A stretch of DNA of 64,000 nucleotides. Origin: Thunnus maccoyii (Eukaryota; Chordata; Actinopteri; Scombriformes; Scombridae). The stretch covers positions 25,002,457 through 25,066,456 of the forward strand of contig NC_056542.1 in NCBI RefSeq assembly GCF_910596095.1. Reading direction: 5' to 3'. The notes beneath the pieces were generated by a model. It worked only from the letters and a program-made list of their open reading frames with translations, did not search any database and was not told the origin of the DNA. The translations under genes were made by a program, and so were the position numbers. Shown one piece after another: positions 39,366 through 52,100 of the stretch; the first letter of the stretch is position 1; the number at the start of each line of letters is the position of its first letter.

Positions 39366-39640
39366 CTGTCTGCGGCAGGTGGAGTCCTGGCCTTCTCCTT
39401 CAGGGGAAAAATGTCTTCTTTTTTAGGTCCACTGGTACATAAAAAAGGAAAAACTGTCTTCTGTCTCGATGTTAGACGACAATACTGTGTAGACGACAGA
39501 ACAGATAAATCCCAGTTTTTCAGTAAATCCCTTTTTTTGTTCCCTTCACAGGTTACTGACCCCGAGGAAAAAGTGGAAAAGAGGTAGCCAAAGATTTCAG
39601 TTTTTTAGCCTTTCCTATCAACCAAAACCTCCGGCGCCCG
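39366..39640 (-). promoter_or_regulatory. HPN: Candidate noncoding first exon/promoter of hepsin
   Basis: A strong minus-strand donor (AGACAG|gtgagtca) ends at 39366, about 1.3 kb before the hepsin start exon. The segment upstream of it is free of other genes and becomes GC-richer near 39620-39645. The next gene (+ strand, starting at 40345) diverges from this point, so the 0.7 kb between them could be a shared regulatory interval. This is inferred only from the splice donor and layout. Confidence 0.3.
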
Positions 39641-39725
39641 CTTCTAATAAAAAAGAGAGAAACATTTGGAAAACTGGACAAATCTGGGACAAAGTCTGTG
39701 AAAGTTTATCCCAAGTTTCTCGCTG

Positions 39726-39729
39726 TGTG

Positions 39730-39762
<33 letters not shown>

Positions 39763-39763
39763 A
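39726..39763. repeat. (GT)n microsatellite
   Basis: A GT dinucleotide run of about 18 units with one CG interruption, in the interval between hepsin and the divergent Siglec-like gene. Confidence 0.85.
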
Positions 39764-40208
39764 CGTCCTGTAAGCGGTCTGCTGCGCAGAAGAGAGGGGC
39801 ACGGCTGACGTCGAGTTACGTCTCTGATTGGACAGACGGGACACGAGAGCACTCACAGGACTGTCTGACCCTGCACACCTGCCACAGGTGAACACACTGT
39901 CCTACAGGCATGTAACTGTATCCTGAAGGGGAATGAAATTGATTTAATGATGTCAGTTAATGTATTGGTGCGGACAGTATGCTGTCAGAAAGTGTAATGT
40001 GCTCAGATTGATCGTCATATTGGAGTCAGCACACACACATACTGTACCACACATACACACATATAAACACACAGCTTATACAAACAAATATCTACTATAT
40101 ATATGTGTGTTTGCGTGTGTGTGTTGTAAGTCCCCTTTGCTGACATGAAAGCCTAGTCATCACCTTCAGTTCCTTATTGGCAGAAAAAGGGAAGTTGGAC
40201 AATCTGAC

Positions 40209-40216
40209 CTATAAAT
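40209..40216 (+). promoter_or_regulatory. TATA box of three-Ig Siglec-like gene
   Basis: CTATAAAT lies about 130 bases ahead of the ATG at 40345. A start site about 30 bases downstream would give a leader of roughly 105 bases without an upstream ATG. Confidence 0.45.
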
Positions 40217-40344
40217 CTGGAGAAAGAGAAGCACACAAGTCACTGAGGGCAGCTCTGGTAGACAGGAGCATCCAGGGTGAGGAGAGAAAAAGGTGAAGCC
40301 AAAGGTGAACAGGAGGTGAGAGAGGAAGACCAAACAAACAGGAG

Positions 40345-43300
40345 ATGGGTGGAGACATGGCACAGAGCTGCTGGCTGCTGCTCACACTCTCCCTGAAAGG
40401 TAAGATCCTGTATGAAGGTACAGTAGGCTACCTGCTGCCTTCATGATGATATGTGCACTGTATGGAAAAACATACAGTATTCTGAATCTGATAAACTGAT
40501 CAGATCAGATACTGGCAGATGTACACAGATGTACACACTCTTCAATGACTGTCATGCGATGTTGCAGTTGGCATAAAAATCTTTGCAATTTCTGGGTCAA
40601 CAGTTGGGCTTCATAAGGAGCTGCCTGCAACAAACATTTTAATATCAGACACTTTGACTTACTATGAAACATGTTTGTGTGTTTGCTTTGCACCATAAAG
40701 GGCCTGATCATTATGAATACATCTGTTGAGTTGTAACTTTCTCACTCTTGAGAAAAAAAAAGAAAGTGTAATGTCCAAATAAGCTGTAACATGTAGAGCA
40801 TAATTTTGAAATAACTATAATATCACAGAATTATAATTTTTTTTAATTATTGTTACTTAATATTTTTTAAAACAAAGTTTTAAATGCATTTCCTCAGTAC
40901 AACTTAGATTTTTTTCTTATTTTACTCTAATTAAATTGTTATAATGTAATAATTGTCCATTATTATAAACACACGTCCTCTGCCCTTCAGGTATTCTTGC
41001 AAGTGATTGGTCAGTTAATCTCCCTTCTGGACCTATCTGTGCTGTGATTGGCTCCTCTGTGGTTCTCCCTTGTTCCTATGACTACCCCAGAGGAGAGGGA
41101 CAGCTCTCTACTGAGGTAATTCAATAAAGAAGGCATTGTTAGCGCTTGCAGTATATCCTGCAGCTTGTCTCTAACCAGCAGACTTTTTCTGCAAAGTCTA
41201 AAATCTGTGATCAGAATGAATGGAAACATGCAGCTGTTGGATGTTGATGAGGAGTAACTGAATTAAAGTAACTATTTTATGCTTGCATCAAGATCTTGGG
41301 TTACTATGAACATAGGAACTGATATTTTATGATACTTCATTACCTCTATTAGGCAAATAGGCTCGAGAGTGGAGGAGCTGAAGAAGGACAACAGTACAAA
41401 GTTTCGTCTGTGATGTGGTGTCTCGAAGAGAGCCGCTGTATCACACCAAGGTATTGTTTAAAACACACAGAAACATACACAAGACCAGACCTGCTGATTA
41501 TAACAAAGGACTCTCAGCACAGAGTTGAGACAAACATAACAACATATCTAAGTGTGTCTGTCTGTCCGTGTCAGATATGTGTTCCACAGTGATGGTATCT
41601 TCCCAGATCCATCTTACCAGAGCAGGGTGCAGTACCTGGAACCAGGAACAAAGAACTGTTCTCTAAGGATTTCTGATCTGAGACAGTCGGACAGTGGAAC
41701 CTACGTGTTTTACCTCATCACCAACCATCCAACACAGAAGATGCCAGAGCAGAGCGGCATACAGCTCCTGGTGGCAGGTTGGGATATAATCATTACTTAC
41801 TTACTATTATTAATACTACCACAACTGATCATAATGACAATCAACACCACTACAATCAATATCATCATTATTATCATCATTATCCCCAATAAAAGAAGCA
41901 TTACCATCACAGTTATCATTCTCATAATTCATAATTATTGAGTTGAAGTACTTGAGAAAATAGAAATGTTAAGTTTTAAACTGCTAAATGAGTTCAGTAA
42001 TAAAACTAAGTGCAAATACAAAACATGTCAAACATCCAGCAAGTTTCAGTCCTGCTGCACCGTAGTTCCACATCATATCATCACATCATAGTGAAAATGT
42101 AACAAGCATGACAGACCACAAATCTTAAAGTTTTAAGACTTCAGCAGTTTTTGACCACACAAAACATCACTGTTTTAAAATGGCAATGGTAAGCACAGCA
42201 ATAACACTAAGATGATACAGAATGAAATAGAAAAGAGGAAGATGTCTTTAAAGGGCCAACAATAATGTTGTATCTTGTCATATGGGTGGGAGTCTTCACT
42301 AATCTGAAGAGTAATTAAATGTTGAAGAATGATTGCAGTAGGGAGCTGGTTTTTATGAATTGTGCCTTGATATCCACCAATTACTTCACCATCATTTTAA
42401 TGTCTTATATAAAAGACTCTCAGTCTCAAATCAGTTTGCACTGACAAACCAGAGAAGACAGAAGAAGTCTTCTTATTTGTCCTTCCTCTACAGTATGTCG
42501 TGACTGTTCTTGTTTGTCTTTGTGTATCATTCATTAGTGCACTGTCTTTTGGTCAATCTGTTTGTAGTACTTGTTGTTAACTTCAGCACTTATAAAAAGT
42601 GTTGATGTTTTAGCACTTCGTATGAAGGATTAACCACTTCCTCTATGTAACCCTCCGTTTGTGCTATTTATGAGAAGTAGAAGTGAAACTGACCACTGAC
42701 TGAACATAAATAATAATAATCACATCCTGATATAATAATCAGGTGCTTAAAGTCAAGAACCAGTTTCATTTTTACCTAAATTGGTGTTCGTATCCAAATC
42801 ACTCACAAGCAAACATGTAAGGACAAACTGATAATTGTCTCTGCTGAACTGAGAAAAAGAGGATTTAGATCAATTCATGGGATTACAGCCTGTTGAAAAA
42901 CAAGCTGGAAGACTCATTCTGTGTGTGTGAGGAGTGAAGTGGTTGGAAATGGGAAGTGGAGGTGTTGTTCCATCACAAAGATGTTCTTACATAATTATTG
43001 AGAAACATGTGTGAAATCACATCTTGTTGTTCTCTTGTTTTTCGCAATGTTGCCATACTGGTAACATGTAAGACTAACAAAACAACCAAAAGGGTAAAGT
43101 ACAGTATAATAGAAATGAATTATCACACAGCTGTGTATTTGTATTTAGCAGAAATGTTTTCAACCCAGAGTTGTGTACAAATTGTCATGACACACATTCT
43201 TCATGACAACAACTGCACAGGTCGAGAGCAATCATCCACTTAAATTTGTATCACTTAGAATATTCTTGAGATTTCATTGAGCAATAAATGCAAAGAGGCT

Positions 43301-46300
43301 GTAGGTTTAAATATGATATTGTGGTTAGGCCATGAAGAGTTTAGTTTAGCTATTTAGACCTGCTGATTGATTAAAACGTCAATTAGTTGAGGGCTAAACA
43401 AAATTAAAAAATATTTTTGAACCATTCCTGCAAAAATGCATGAAACAAGAGACTTGTGATTTCCCTGGGGGACAAAATGTACTATTTTATGTCCAACTAG
43501 ATGTCTTGTTATCACTGGTATGACAGGTTTAGTGCTGCCATACAGAGGCTGGCTGGGACTCTGCAAAATTTACAAAAACATGAGACAGGGTTGTAGCCAG
43601 AAGTGAGGACACAGGGGTCAGTATTGTTTTCTGAGAATATGGGGAACTGAAGGGCATCTTTGTTTTGATAAGTTACACATAGTGGGTTTTTAAAAGGTGG
43701 GCACTAAGATTTTTATATCCAGTGTCCTTCAATTTCACTATTTAAAAAAATATACAAGAGAAACACAGAAATTTATAAATAAAACTATTTAACATTTTTT
43801 TCCACTTGAATTTATTCCTTGTGGGATAGAAAATAACTGATAGACCATCATGTAGAGTAAGTCTGGGACATACTGCACAACTGTACATGTACGTTGAATA
43901 AATGAAACATTGAAAAATATTGAAATCAACAAAAAACTTTCAAAATTATCCGGGGACAGTGAAATACAGTTGGTGTTTTCAGCCCACAAAATATTAAACA
44001 TCTGGAGACATTCGTGCAGAAAGATCATTTACAAGTAAGCAAAGTTCTGCATGTCAGTATTTTTAGTCAAACAGGTTGTTTTTGCTGATGATGAAATGTA
44101 CTCAAATATATTAAGTAGTAATCTAACCTCCTATGTATTTAGATTTGGAGAGGAAATGCATTCACTTTTCTGAACTCTTGACAGTGTTGAATTGTTTCTC
44201 TGTAGGACTACTACACTAGAAGTCTAAATCACTATACTATGACTCAGTACTTCTACGTAATGTGTAGCCAGTGTATTATAAGTATCAGGTTACTTACACT
44301 TACATTACCTGTGCATCTACTATCAACTGACTCTACTTCCCTTATCTCCTAATCATTGTTTTCTCCAGACTCCTCCAGCACAGTAACAGCGTTAGCGAGT
44401 CGTTCCAGTGACATCACTGAGGGTGTAGACTTACGTCTGGGCTGCTGCAGCCCTGCGGCCGGTCCAGACACCCATTTCACATGGTACAAGAACACAAGCA
44501 CCGACCTTAGATATACTGGACAGACATGGAAAATGAGTGAAGTTACGTCTGCTGACTCTGGCAGCTACTACTGCCAGATACAGACCGGAGACAAAGTACA
44601 GAAGTCAACAATGCTGGACATCGATGTACAATGTAAGTGATGATTGAGCCAGATTTAAGCTGTCTCCAAGACATACGACATCATCTTCAAGATTACAACT
44701 GCTTTATTTTCTAATCTTACAAAACCTCCCTTTTAGATCATAGCCATCTGCAAAGTAATGTATTCATTCGTCCATACAATAATTTGTTCACCTATCAATT
44801 TGTTCTGTCATACATGAAACTCAAAAAAGCGAAGTTTTTTCTGTGTAGCAACACGCTGCGGGCAGAATTTCAACAGAGAATTTCTTGAGAGTTGTTTGGG
44901 TGGATGAAGAAACTTCCCCGTACAGTTTGAAAATGTGTTTGAAAGAAGTCAGTGTATGTACAAAGTCAAATATGACTTACACTTGAAAGCCAGAGGTAGA
45001 TGACCTTTGACCTCTTTCTTGTCTAGACCCTCCTCGAGACACAGTTGTCTCAGTCCTTACTGCTGGAGAGCTGAAAGAGGGTCTTCCTGTGACCCTGACC
45101 TGCAGCAGTGATGCTAACCCTCTTGTCCGCACATACACATGGTACCAGGGTGCAGCGTGCCTCCCTACAGCAGACAAAAGCTTTCATCAGGGAAGACAAA
45201 CCCTAGCTGACACAGGAAGAGGCCAAACACTCAGCAGTGTAAACGTCACTACTGATGGATACAGGCAGCACTGCTGTGTGGCACGCAACAGACACGGATC
45301 ACAGACTTACGTTGTAAGCCTCAGAGATTCAGGAGGTAGGCTTATGAAGATTCATATCATCTGCATCTTGCAGGTTTCACCGACATTCATGTCTGCACCA
45401 CAATCCTGCAGCACATGATCCCAAACTCTAGCTATGATTCTGAGTGTGTACAAGGATTTGTATACACTCAATTTGGTTCAAATTGTTGCCTACTTTATGT
45501 GTCATTCAGAGGAAACACAAAATAGGCAAAATATCATATAAGAAATATAAGTAAACACACATCAACTCCCTCTTTGTTGCATTACATTATTTTCTAAGGA
45601 AAAGACTGCAAACAAATGAACCCGGTCCACACCTGCAAGCTGCATTGACACAAAGTCCAATCCAACATTCATAAATGCTTTTCAGTTGTACATACTCAGC
45701 CCCAGGATGTTCTTTGTCCAAAAACTATTATTGAAAAGTACTGCTTAAGACTGTGTGACCTGTAGTTAGCTCTGGATCTCACCACTGTTCTGTTCACTGC
45801 AGCAACAACCCCATCAGAGACTTCAGGAGGCAGAACGGTTGTTATTGTAGTGACCGTCGGTGTCCTACTGGCTATTTTAATTGTAGTTGCCTTTATCATG
45901 TCAAGGTGAGTTCTTTGCTTCTCTTCCAACCAGACTGTGTTATTATGTTTTTTATCTGCAGTTATATTTATTATCTTTCATCATCAGAAATCCTCAAGGT
46001 TTGTACAGTACAATTTGACCTAAAAGCATTCGCTTTAGTACATGTAATAAACATCATAAGTGTGTAGTAAATAAAATCCAGTGTGACATACAGCCTAGCA
46101 AGAAGTGATCTGTACATCTTAAACCACCTGATGCTTCATTCATAACAATATGCATGCATTGATTGCTGCTTGGACTTTTTCAATAACCCAGTGAAGATGT
46201 CAGCAATCAAATAACAACTACATACCTAAAATAAGTCACTAAAGGTTGAGATGATACCAACTTAAGTGTGAATTTTAGCTAAAAGGTCATCAATGTCTGG

Positions 46301-46686
46301 GTTACTTTCAGTTTTGCATACATGACAGTCAGTGACAACTATTATCATCAGCAATAATAACGGGTTTCTATACATATTGCTGGATATGCCTGGAAAAACA
46401 CACACAACATAGAATTAGCAGTAATTACAATATTTCCCTCTTCTAACATACAGTACATCCAACAGGGAGTTCCTGAGCAGAAGGTGTGAAATAAACCTTT
46501 TAAAACCTCAAGTAGTATCTAAATCAAATGATAAATTATGAAATAATTTATGAACTATATTTCAGATTCTTATAAAATTAAAAGTAAATGTTTTAATTCA
46601 ATAATTTGTTTGTTCCTTTCAGGAGACGGAAGTCATCCACACACCGGTCATATGTCCTCACTGAGACAACTGCTACAGAACCTTAA
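40345..46686 (+). CDS. Three-Ig-domain Siglec-like receptor lacking the sialic-acid arginine (406 aa)
   Basis: Type I membrane Ig protein related to the Siglecs. Exons: 40345-40399 (leader), 40991-41115, 41353-41450, 41575-41777 (V-set), 44369-44632, 45027-45335 (C2-sets), 45803-45905 (TM) and 46623-46686. They sum to 1221 bases, 407 codons with the stop. The V domain keeps the N-terminal Trp (SDWSVNL), an E-strand Cys121 (NCSLRIS) and the early Cys (GPICAV) expected to bridge to D2. At the F strand it reads TYVFYLI, so the usual YxFR arginine is Tyr139. Two extra Cys occur in the C-strand region (MWCLEESRC). TM has no charged residue. The short tail (RRRKSSTHRSYVLTETTATEP) has one Tyr and no ITIM. 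V-domain introns fall where those of the first Siglec do. An 18-base, phase-neutral segment (46465-46482) could be an optional tail exon. Ligand and signalling are unknown. Confidence 0.87.
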
Positions 46687-46689
46687 AGA

Positions 46690-49095
46690 TCCAGCAGGAC
46701 CTATTCTGTACAAAGTCTTATCCACAACACCTTACAACCACTAAAAGCATTAGAGACTTTTTATTATATTTAAGTAACTCTAGATGAGTTGACTCAGTAA
46801 CCTTGCTCTTTCTCTTCAATAACTTCTGTCACTCTTTAGTGGTTATGAGCCCTTGATGAAATTATGTACACAGAGGAAGAACAACTTCCAAAAGTCACTG
46901 TTGACACAAATTCACACAGATTGTGGAAACCTCAAGCTCATGTGACAGACCTTACTGTTCATGCATGCAACACTGGAAAGTTTATTTCCCGTATTTCAAG
47001 GCCCTGAGCTGAACATCGATGAACTCACCTGACTAACTGCTTACTTTTAAAATCAGCAGAATGGAAAAGAAAGACAGACTTGTTGGACCATCTTTACTCT
47101 GTTGGTGCTGAACTATCTGATAACTTGTTTAAATGCAATTGTGCTGTAGGATGAGCTAAATGCTGCTGCCAGGAATTAACCAAGCAATCTTCAAGAAAAA
47201 CATATTTATTATGACTGAGAGAATAGACACTTCTTTTGTTACCATTTGTATACCTGTTTTTCTTTATGCTCTAGTTGGTTGCAGTAACAGATGTGAATTT
47301 GAATACAACGTCTAAAGTTCATCACATTTCAAAACCACATCCACAGTTATAGTTAGAACTGATACTTTTACTGTTTCCAATAACATAATGTGGCACAGAG
47401 TGCACCAAGTACTACAATGTCCAGAACACTGAAGAAGCTGTAACTGGAAGCCTGTTGGTGGTGCTGATGATGATGAGCATGAAAATGATGGAAAATACAG
47501 TCATAATGATCTAATTAAATGCTGTAGGCAGTCAGGACTAGGTCACGTTTGTGTGGTTTTCAGTAAACTCTTCAGCATGATAAGGCACCAACAGATACTG
47601 ACCAGAGCCCTGAGGAGAACCGGAGGAGGATGAAAACCAGGAGGACAGTGACTCTTTAACAACAGGACACACATTTACAAAATGTACTTGGGTATCAACT
47701 TTTCATCTTGAGAGTCTATTTTTAGAGTTTTGCATTTGTCTGATGGTTTAAAGTGTGAATAACTGTGGAAACATATTCTATTTTTAAATGATAATTAAGC
47801 AACAGAGGAAGTACAGTGCTATATTTCCCAGCTGTTTAAAGAGGCAGTTTCACATCTGTGTACATCAGTTCAAGCTGCTGTGATCAGTTGTATTTACATT
47901 TTGAACATTTAACTAATGTTTTTAATGAAAGCAATGGTGCATATATTGTAATGTCACTTATGTCATCTTCCATCATATATACAGAGCTTCACATTTTCTG
48001 TACAGTATATATGTATATTACAAAATGTGTAATATCTCAGAGTGAATGAAAAGCTTTTTGTTCTTTCCAGTCCCATTTTTCCAACACTTAACTTTTAAAA
48101 AGAAAACTTTCCTTTGAAACAAAGTAAAGAGTTTATTGCACAGCAAAACATTTTAAGCAGCCAGGTGTGAGATGTGTTAACAGGTGTTACTACTGGTACA
48201 TAATACTATTATTGAATAGTGATCACTGGTTTATTAACTCCTATTACATGATTCTAAATTCTGGCATCTCTATCTGTATGAGGCACATGTTGATCTATTT
48301 TCACCAGTTAATTGTGTGAAGTGAAAACTATAAACTCTGCTTTTTCTGTTACAGTTAAAATACTGCTCAGTAATTCAGAAAACAATATAAAAGCAAAATC
48401 TTAACTTCAAAAACATGGGTAACATTAAGGTTTAAAAAAAAATAATAATATTAATAAGTTGGTAGACTGAACATTACAATATTACAAGTTTACCAAAAGA
48501 AAATGTACATGTGTATTTTAAACTCAAGGGGGCAGCATATCCTGTTTTGACCATAATGAGGCTGGTCACAGCAGCAGTATATCATATGAGCATGAATATT
48601 AAATATTGGCTTAAAACATGCATGTAAAGGTCCTTTCTGAAAAAAGCATCTAGACTTAAATATACAAAGCATATTCACTCAAGCACAGCTATTACTGATG
48701 ATAATAATATCATTATTACTACTATGTAACTACTACTATGACCATTGCTACAGCAATAGCAAATGGGGCAATACCCAAAACAAGCTTAACTCAGTAACAC
48801 TTGAAAAACTGTGTTTGACTGATGAAATAGAAAACAGCCATAGGCTACAGTTCTCTTGATAACATAATACCGTCCTTAATCCTTCTGTCTTCAGCATTAC
48901 AGAGAGCCTTGAGAAGGACTGTGCATTTACACTGTCAGGTGGAGGAGTGAGGGAGAAGTGTAGCTACATTTCTCAAGCAGGCAAACTTGTTGTTCAACTG
49001 TAACTCCAGCCTCCAACATAAATACAAATCAAAGACATTCCTGTGCCAATGTACCAAGTCATAGTGTAATCATGAAATGTCATCATGCGTCTCTG
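46690..49095. other. Convergent intergenic region with 3' UTRs
   Basis: This separates the 3' ends of the three-Ig Siglec-like gene (+) and the lysine-TM Siglec (-). A variant signal ATTAAA at 47514-47519 could serve the former; AATAAA on the minus strand at about 48132-48137 or 48230-48235 could serve the latter. The rest is AT-rich with no exon recognised. Confidence 0.45.
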
Positions 49096-49101
49096 GTTTC
49101 T

Positions 49102-52100
49102 TTAAACAGGCATTTCTTTCTGTGTAGCCCTGTTTTTTTGACCGACCGAGATGTTGCTGATGTTTTCATAATCGGGGCTGTCGTCCTGAAACGTAAAGAC
49201 ACAATAAGAGACATTTTTTAATTAAATAAACTGTAATGAGGTAATTTAAACAGGCCTGGGTCGTCCTCCTCACCTCTTTGTCCACAGCAGACTTACATTT
49301 ACGCCTCCTTTACATGAAATAAGACAAGATTGTTCACTGAACTCATCAACATTCATGACACTCATAATAAAATTAACCATGACTAACTGATACAAAGTGA
49401 ATCTGTATATAACCAACTTACCAAGCCCATACAATGACCAGTGGAAGCAACAGCACAATAACAGATTTGACTCCAATACCAACAAGGAGGATGAGATGGT
49501 GAACTATTAGTAGAGAGAGAAAAAGTGTGAGGAAATAAACTTCAGACCCACAACAGAATTTCAAATTTTCCTCTTTTAACAAACATATATGGTTAGAAAT
49601 ATTGAAGACATCATAAACATTTAGTCCTATTTTATAGAATCAGTCCATTTCAACAGAGACTATTGGACTGCATGGTTACATATGTGATGAATAAAATTTT
49701 AATTTTAACTTAACATTATAAAAATCCTTCCAATCTAGCTAGTTTTCAATGTTTGAACTTGCAAACCCCATTGGAAAACTTCTGCTTAGCAACTTTACCT
49801 TAACCCTCCTAATGTGTTTCAAAAAGGGTTTACACCTTTAGTGTTCGTGGGTCAAATTTGACCCGTGATTGAATTCATTAACAAGCACTGAAAAAAATTA
49901 TTCATCCATAACTAAATATATATATACTTACTTTGATATTTTATGTACCTTAGACCACATTTAACTTACAATGCACAAATTGTTTTTAGTTTAAAATGGG
50001 AACAATTGATCTATTTTATTGCTTATGATGAACAGAAAGGCAAATAGGAAAGAGTGGGGTGTGTGTGCGTGGGATCCATATTTGCTGCGTACCACTAGTT
50101 TTTATATATTTATCTATTTTTATAGGATTTCATCATTATTATTTTTGATTTGTTGTCATTTTTGTTAATCATGATGGTTTGTCAACATTTGCTATGTATT
50201 TCTCTGTATAAACAACCCCTAATTACTACCGGGTCAAATTTGACCCATAACACAACAGACATAACTTTTTTCTTATAGGCATTAAAGAAACAATAAAAAT
50301 GATCAAAATGTATTTTATTGTATTCAGTAGGCCATCGCAGAGGATAAAATGAAGCCTTGTTTTGATCAAAAAGAATTAAATGTTTCACACATCGAAACTT
50401 GAAAATGGGTCAAATTTGACCTGAACACAATGGGAGGGTTAAGTGAGAAGGAATAATCAACCAATCAGGGTCAAGTATTGTGTGACCCTTATTTTAAAAA
50501 AATAATGAAAATTATGTTGGATTAATTATTATCTTGTGGGTAGGTTAATAATAATTAATAAATACAATACTTGAATAGATCATAACTGCTTTGTGTATCA
50601 ATAATCTCGCAGCCTGCATACTTACTGTTTGGTGAGTGTAGTGTCAGCAGCACTTCAGTTGAGTTGTTCTTCCCCAGGCGGTTCCTGGCCTGGCAGAGAT
50701 AGAGTCCAGTTTGGGACGCCTCCAAAGAGGGAAGAGAAAGCACCTGTCCTGTGCCCACCTGGAGCAGCTGCGAGCTGGAAGAATCTGTCCTCTTGTACCA
50801 GGTGTAGCTGTCTGCTGCTGGGTTAGATGCACTGCTGCATGTCAGATTCACACTGCTGCCTAGTGACACCTGTCCAGAATGACTCACCTCAACAGAAACA
50901 TTCAACGGAGGACCTGTATAAAAAACACGACACCAGTACAGTTAATATAAAGTCACTTATGGCCTGCATTTTTTGCACAAGTAACTTAACATCTGCCAAA
51001 ACCCTTTTTGGTTGAAATTTGTTTGGTTGTTTCAAATCTGTTGAACTTGTAACACCCAACAGTGATGTCACAGGGCCCTGGAATAAACTTTAAAGGTGCC
51101 CTGTAGAGTTTTATAACCAAACAACAGTTATTCACCAAAACTCATTGTGTGATCTAACAAAGGTATTGAATTAATTTCCTTCTTCATAAAACATTTGCAA
51201 AACTATTTTTTAATGTATTTTAAATCCTGCATTGTTTACTTCCATGTTTTCTAGCTTACAGTCTTCTTCTTTCTGCGTTCTCTAGTGTAGTGCTGCGTTA
51301 CACTGCACATTAGAGCCACCTGTAGGTCAGTGGCATCAAACGATAGGTAGGATTGTACAAGATTTCATACTTACTTTCATACTTACTGAAAGTAGTACAT
51401 TGATGATCCGACCATTTCAGCCAAAGCAAGTCAAAAATATATTTTGTTTTTACTTTATCTAATTTTTAAGCCTCAGTAAGAAAATGTGTTTCAATCAAAC
51501 TCCAAATCCAAATGCAACCATTAAAGTATCATTTTTAAGTACAGCTTGCAAAATTCATTGTTCATAGTCAACTTATTTACTCTACTTACTCTGAACATCC
51601 AGAGCCACAGGGTCTGATTGCACAGACTCCTGTCCTTTGACAGCACATGAATATTTCCCAGAGTCCTCTGCCTGGGCCTGGAACTCTGGTTTGGCTACTG
51701 GATGTCCATCTTTGAACCAGACTGTGGTGGGAAGTTGGCAGGATGTCCCACATTCAAGAGTCACATTGTCTCCGGCTCTCACAGTGTTTGGGGTCACTCT
51801 GGCACTCAGCTCTGGGCATCAATCAGTTCAAGAAACAAAGAGTATAATATTCAGAACAGCTGAAAATACCCAAATTTGAATTCAGCAGAGTAACACTCAA
51901 TGTGGGAGAATTTTACCTGTGATAGACAGATACACTGATTGCCTACTTCGCCATCCATATGTGTCCGTATCAAACCTGAAGTAGTAATATCCAGTGTCAT
52001 TATCCTGCAGGTCATGAATTGCAAGGCTACAGTCATGCAGCTGGTCACCAAGATATTGAACACGACCTTCATATGAAGTAAGGTTTGAGAGCTCAGTCCG

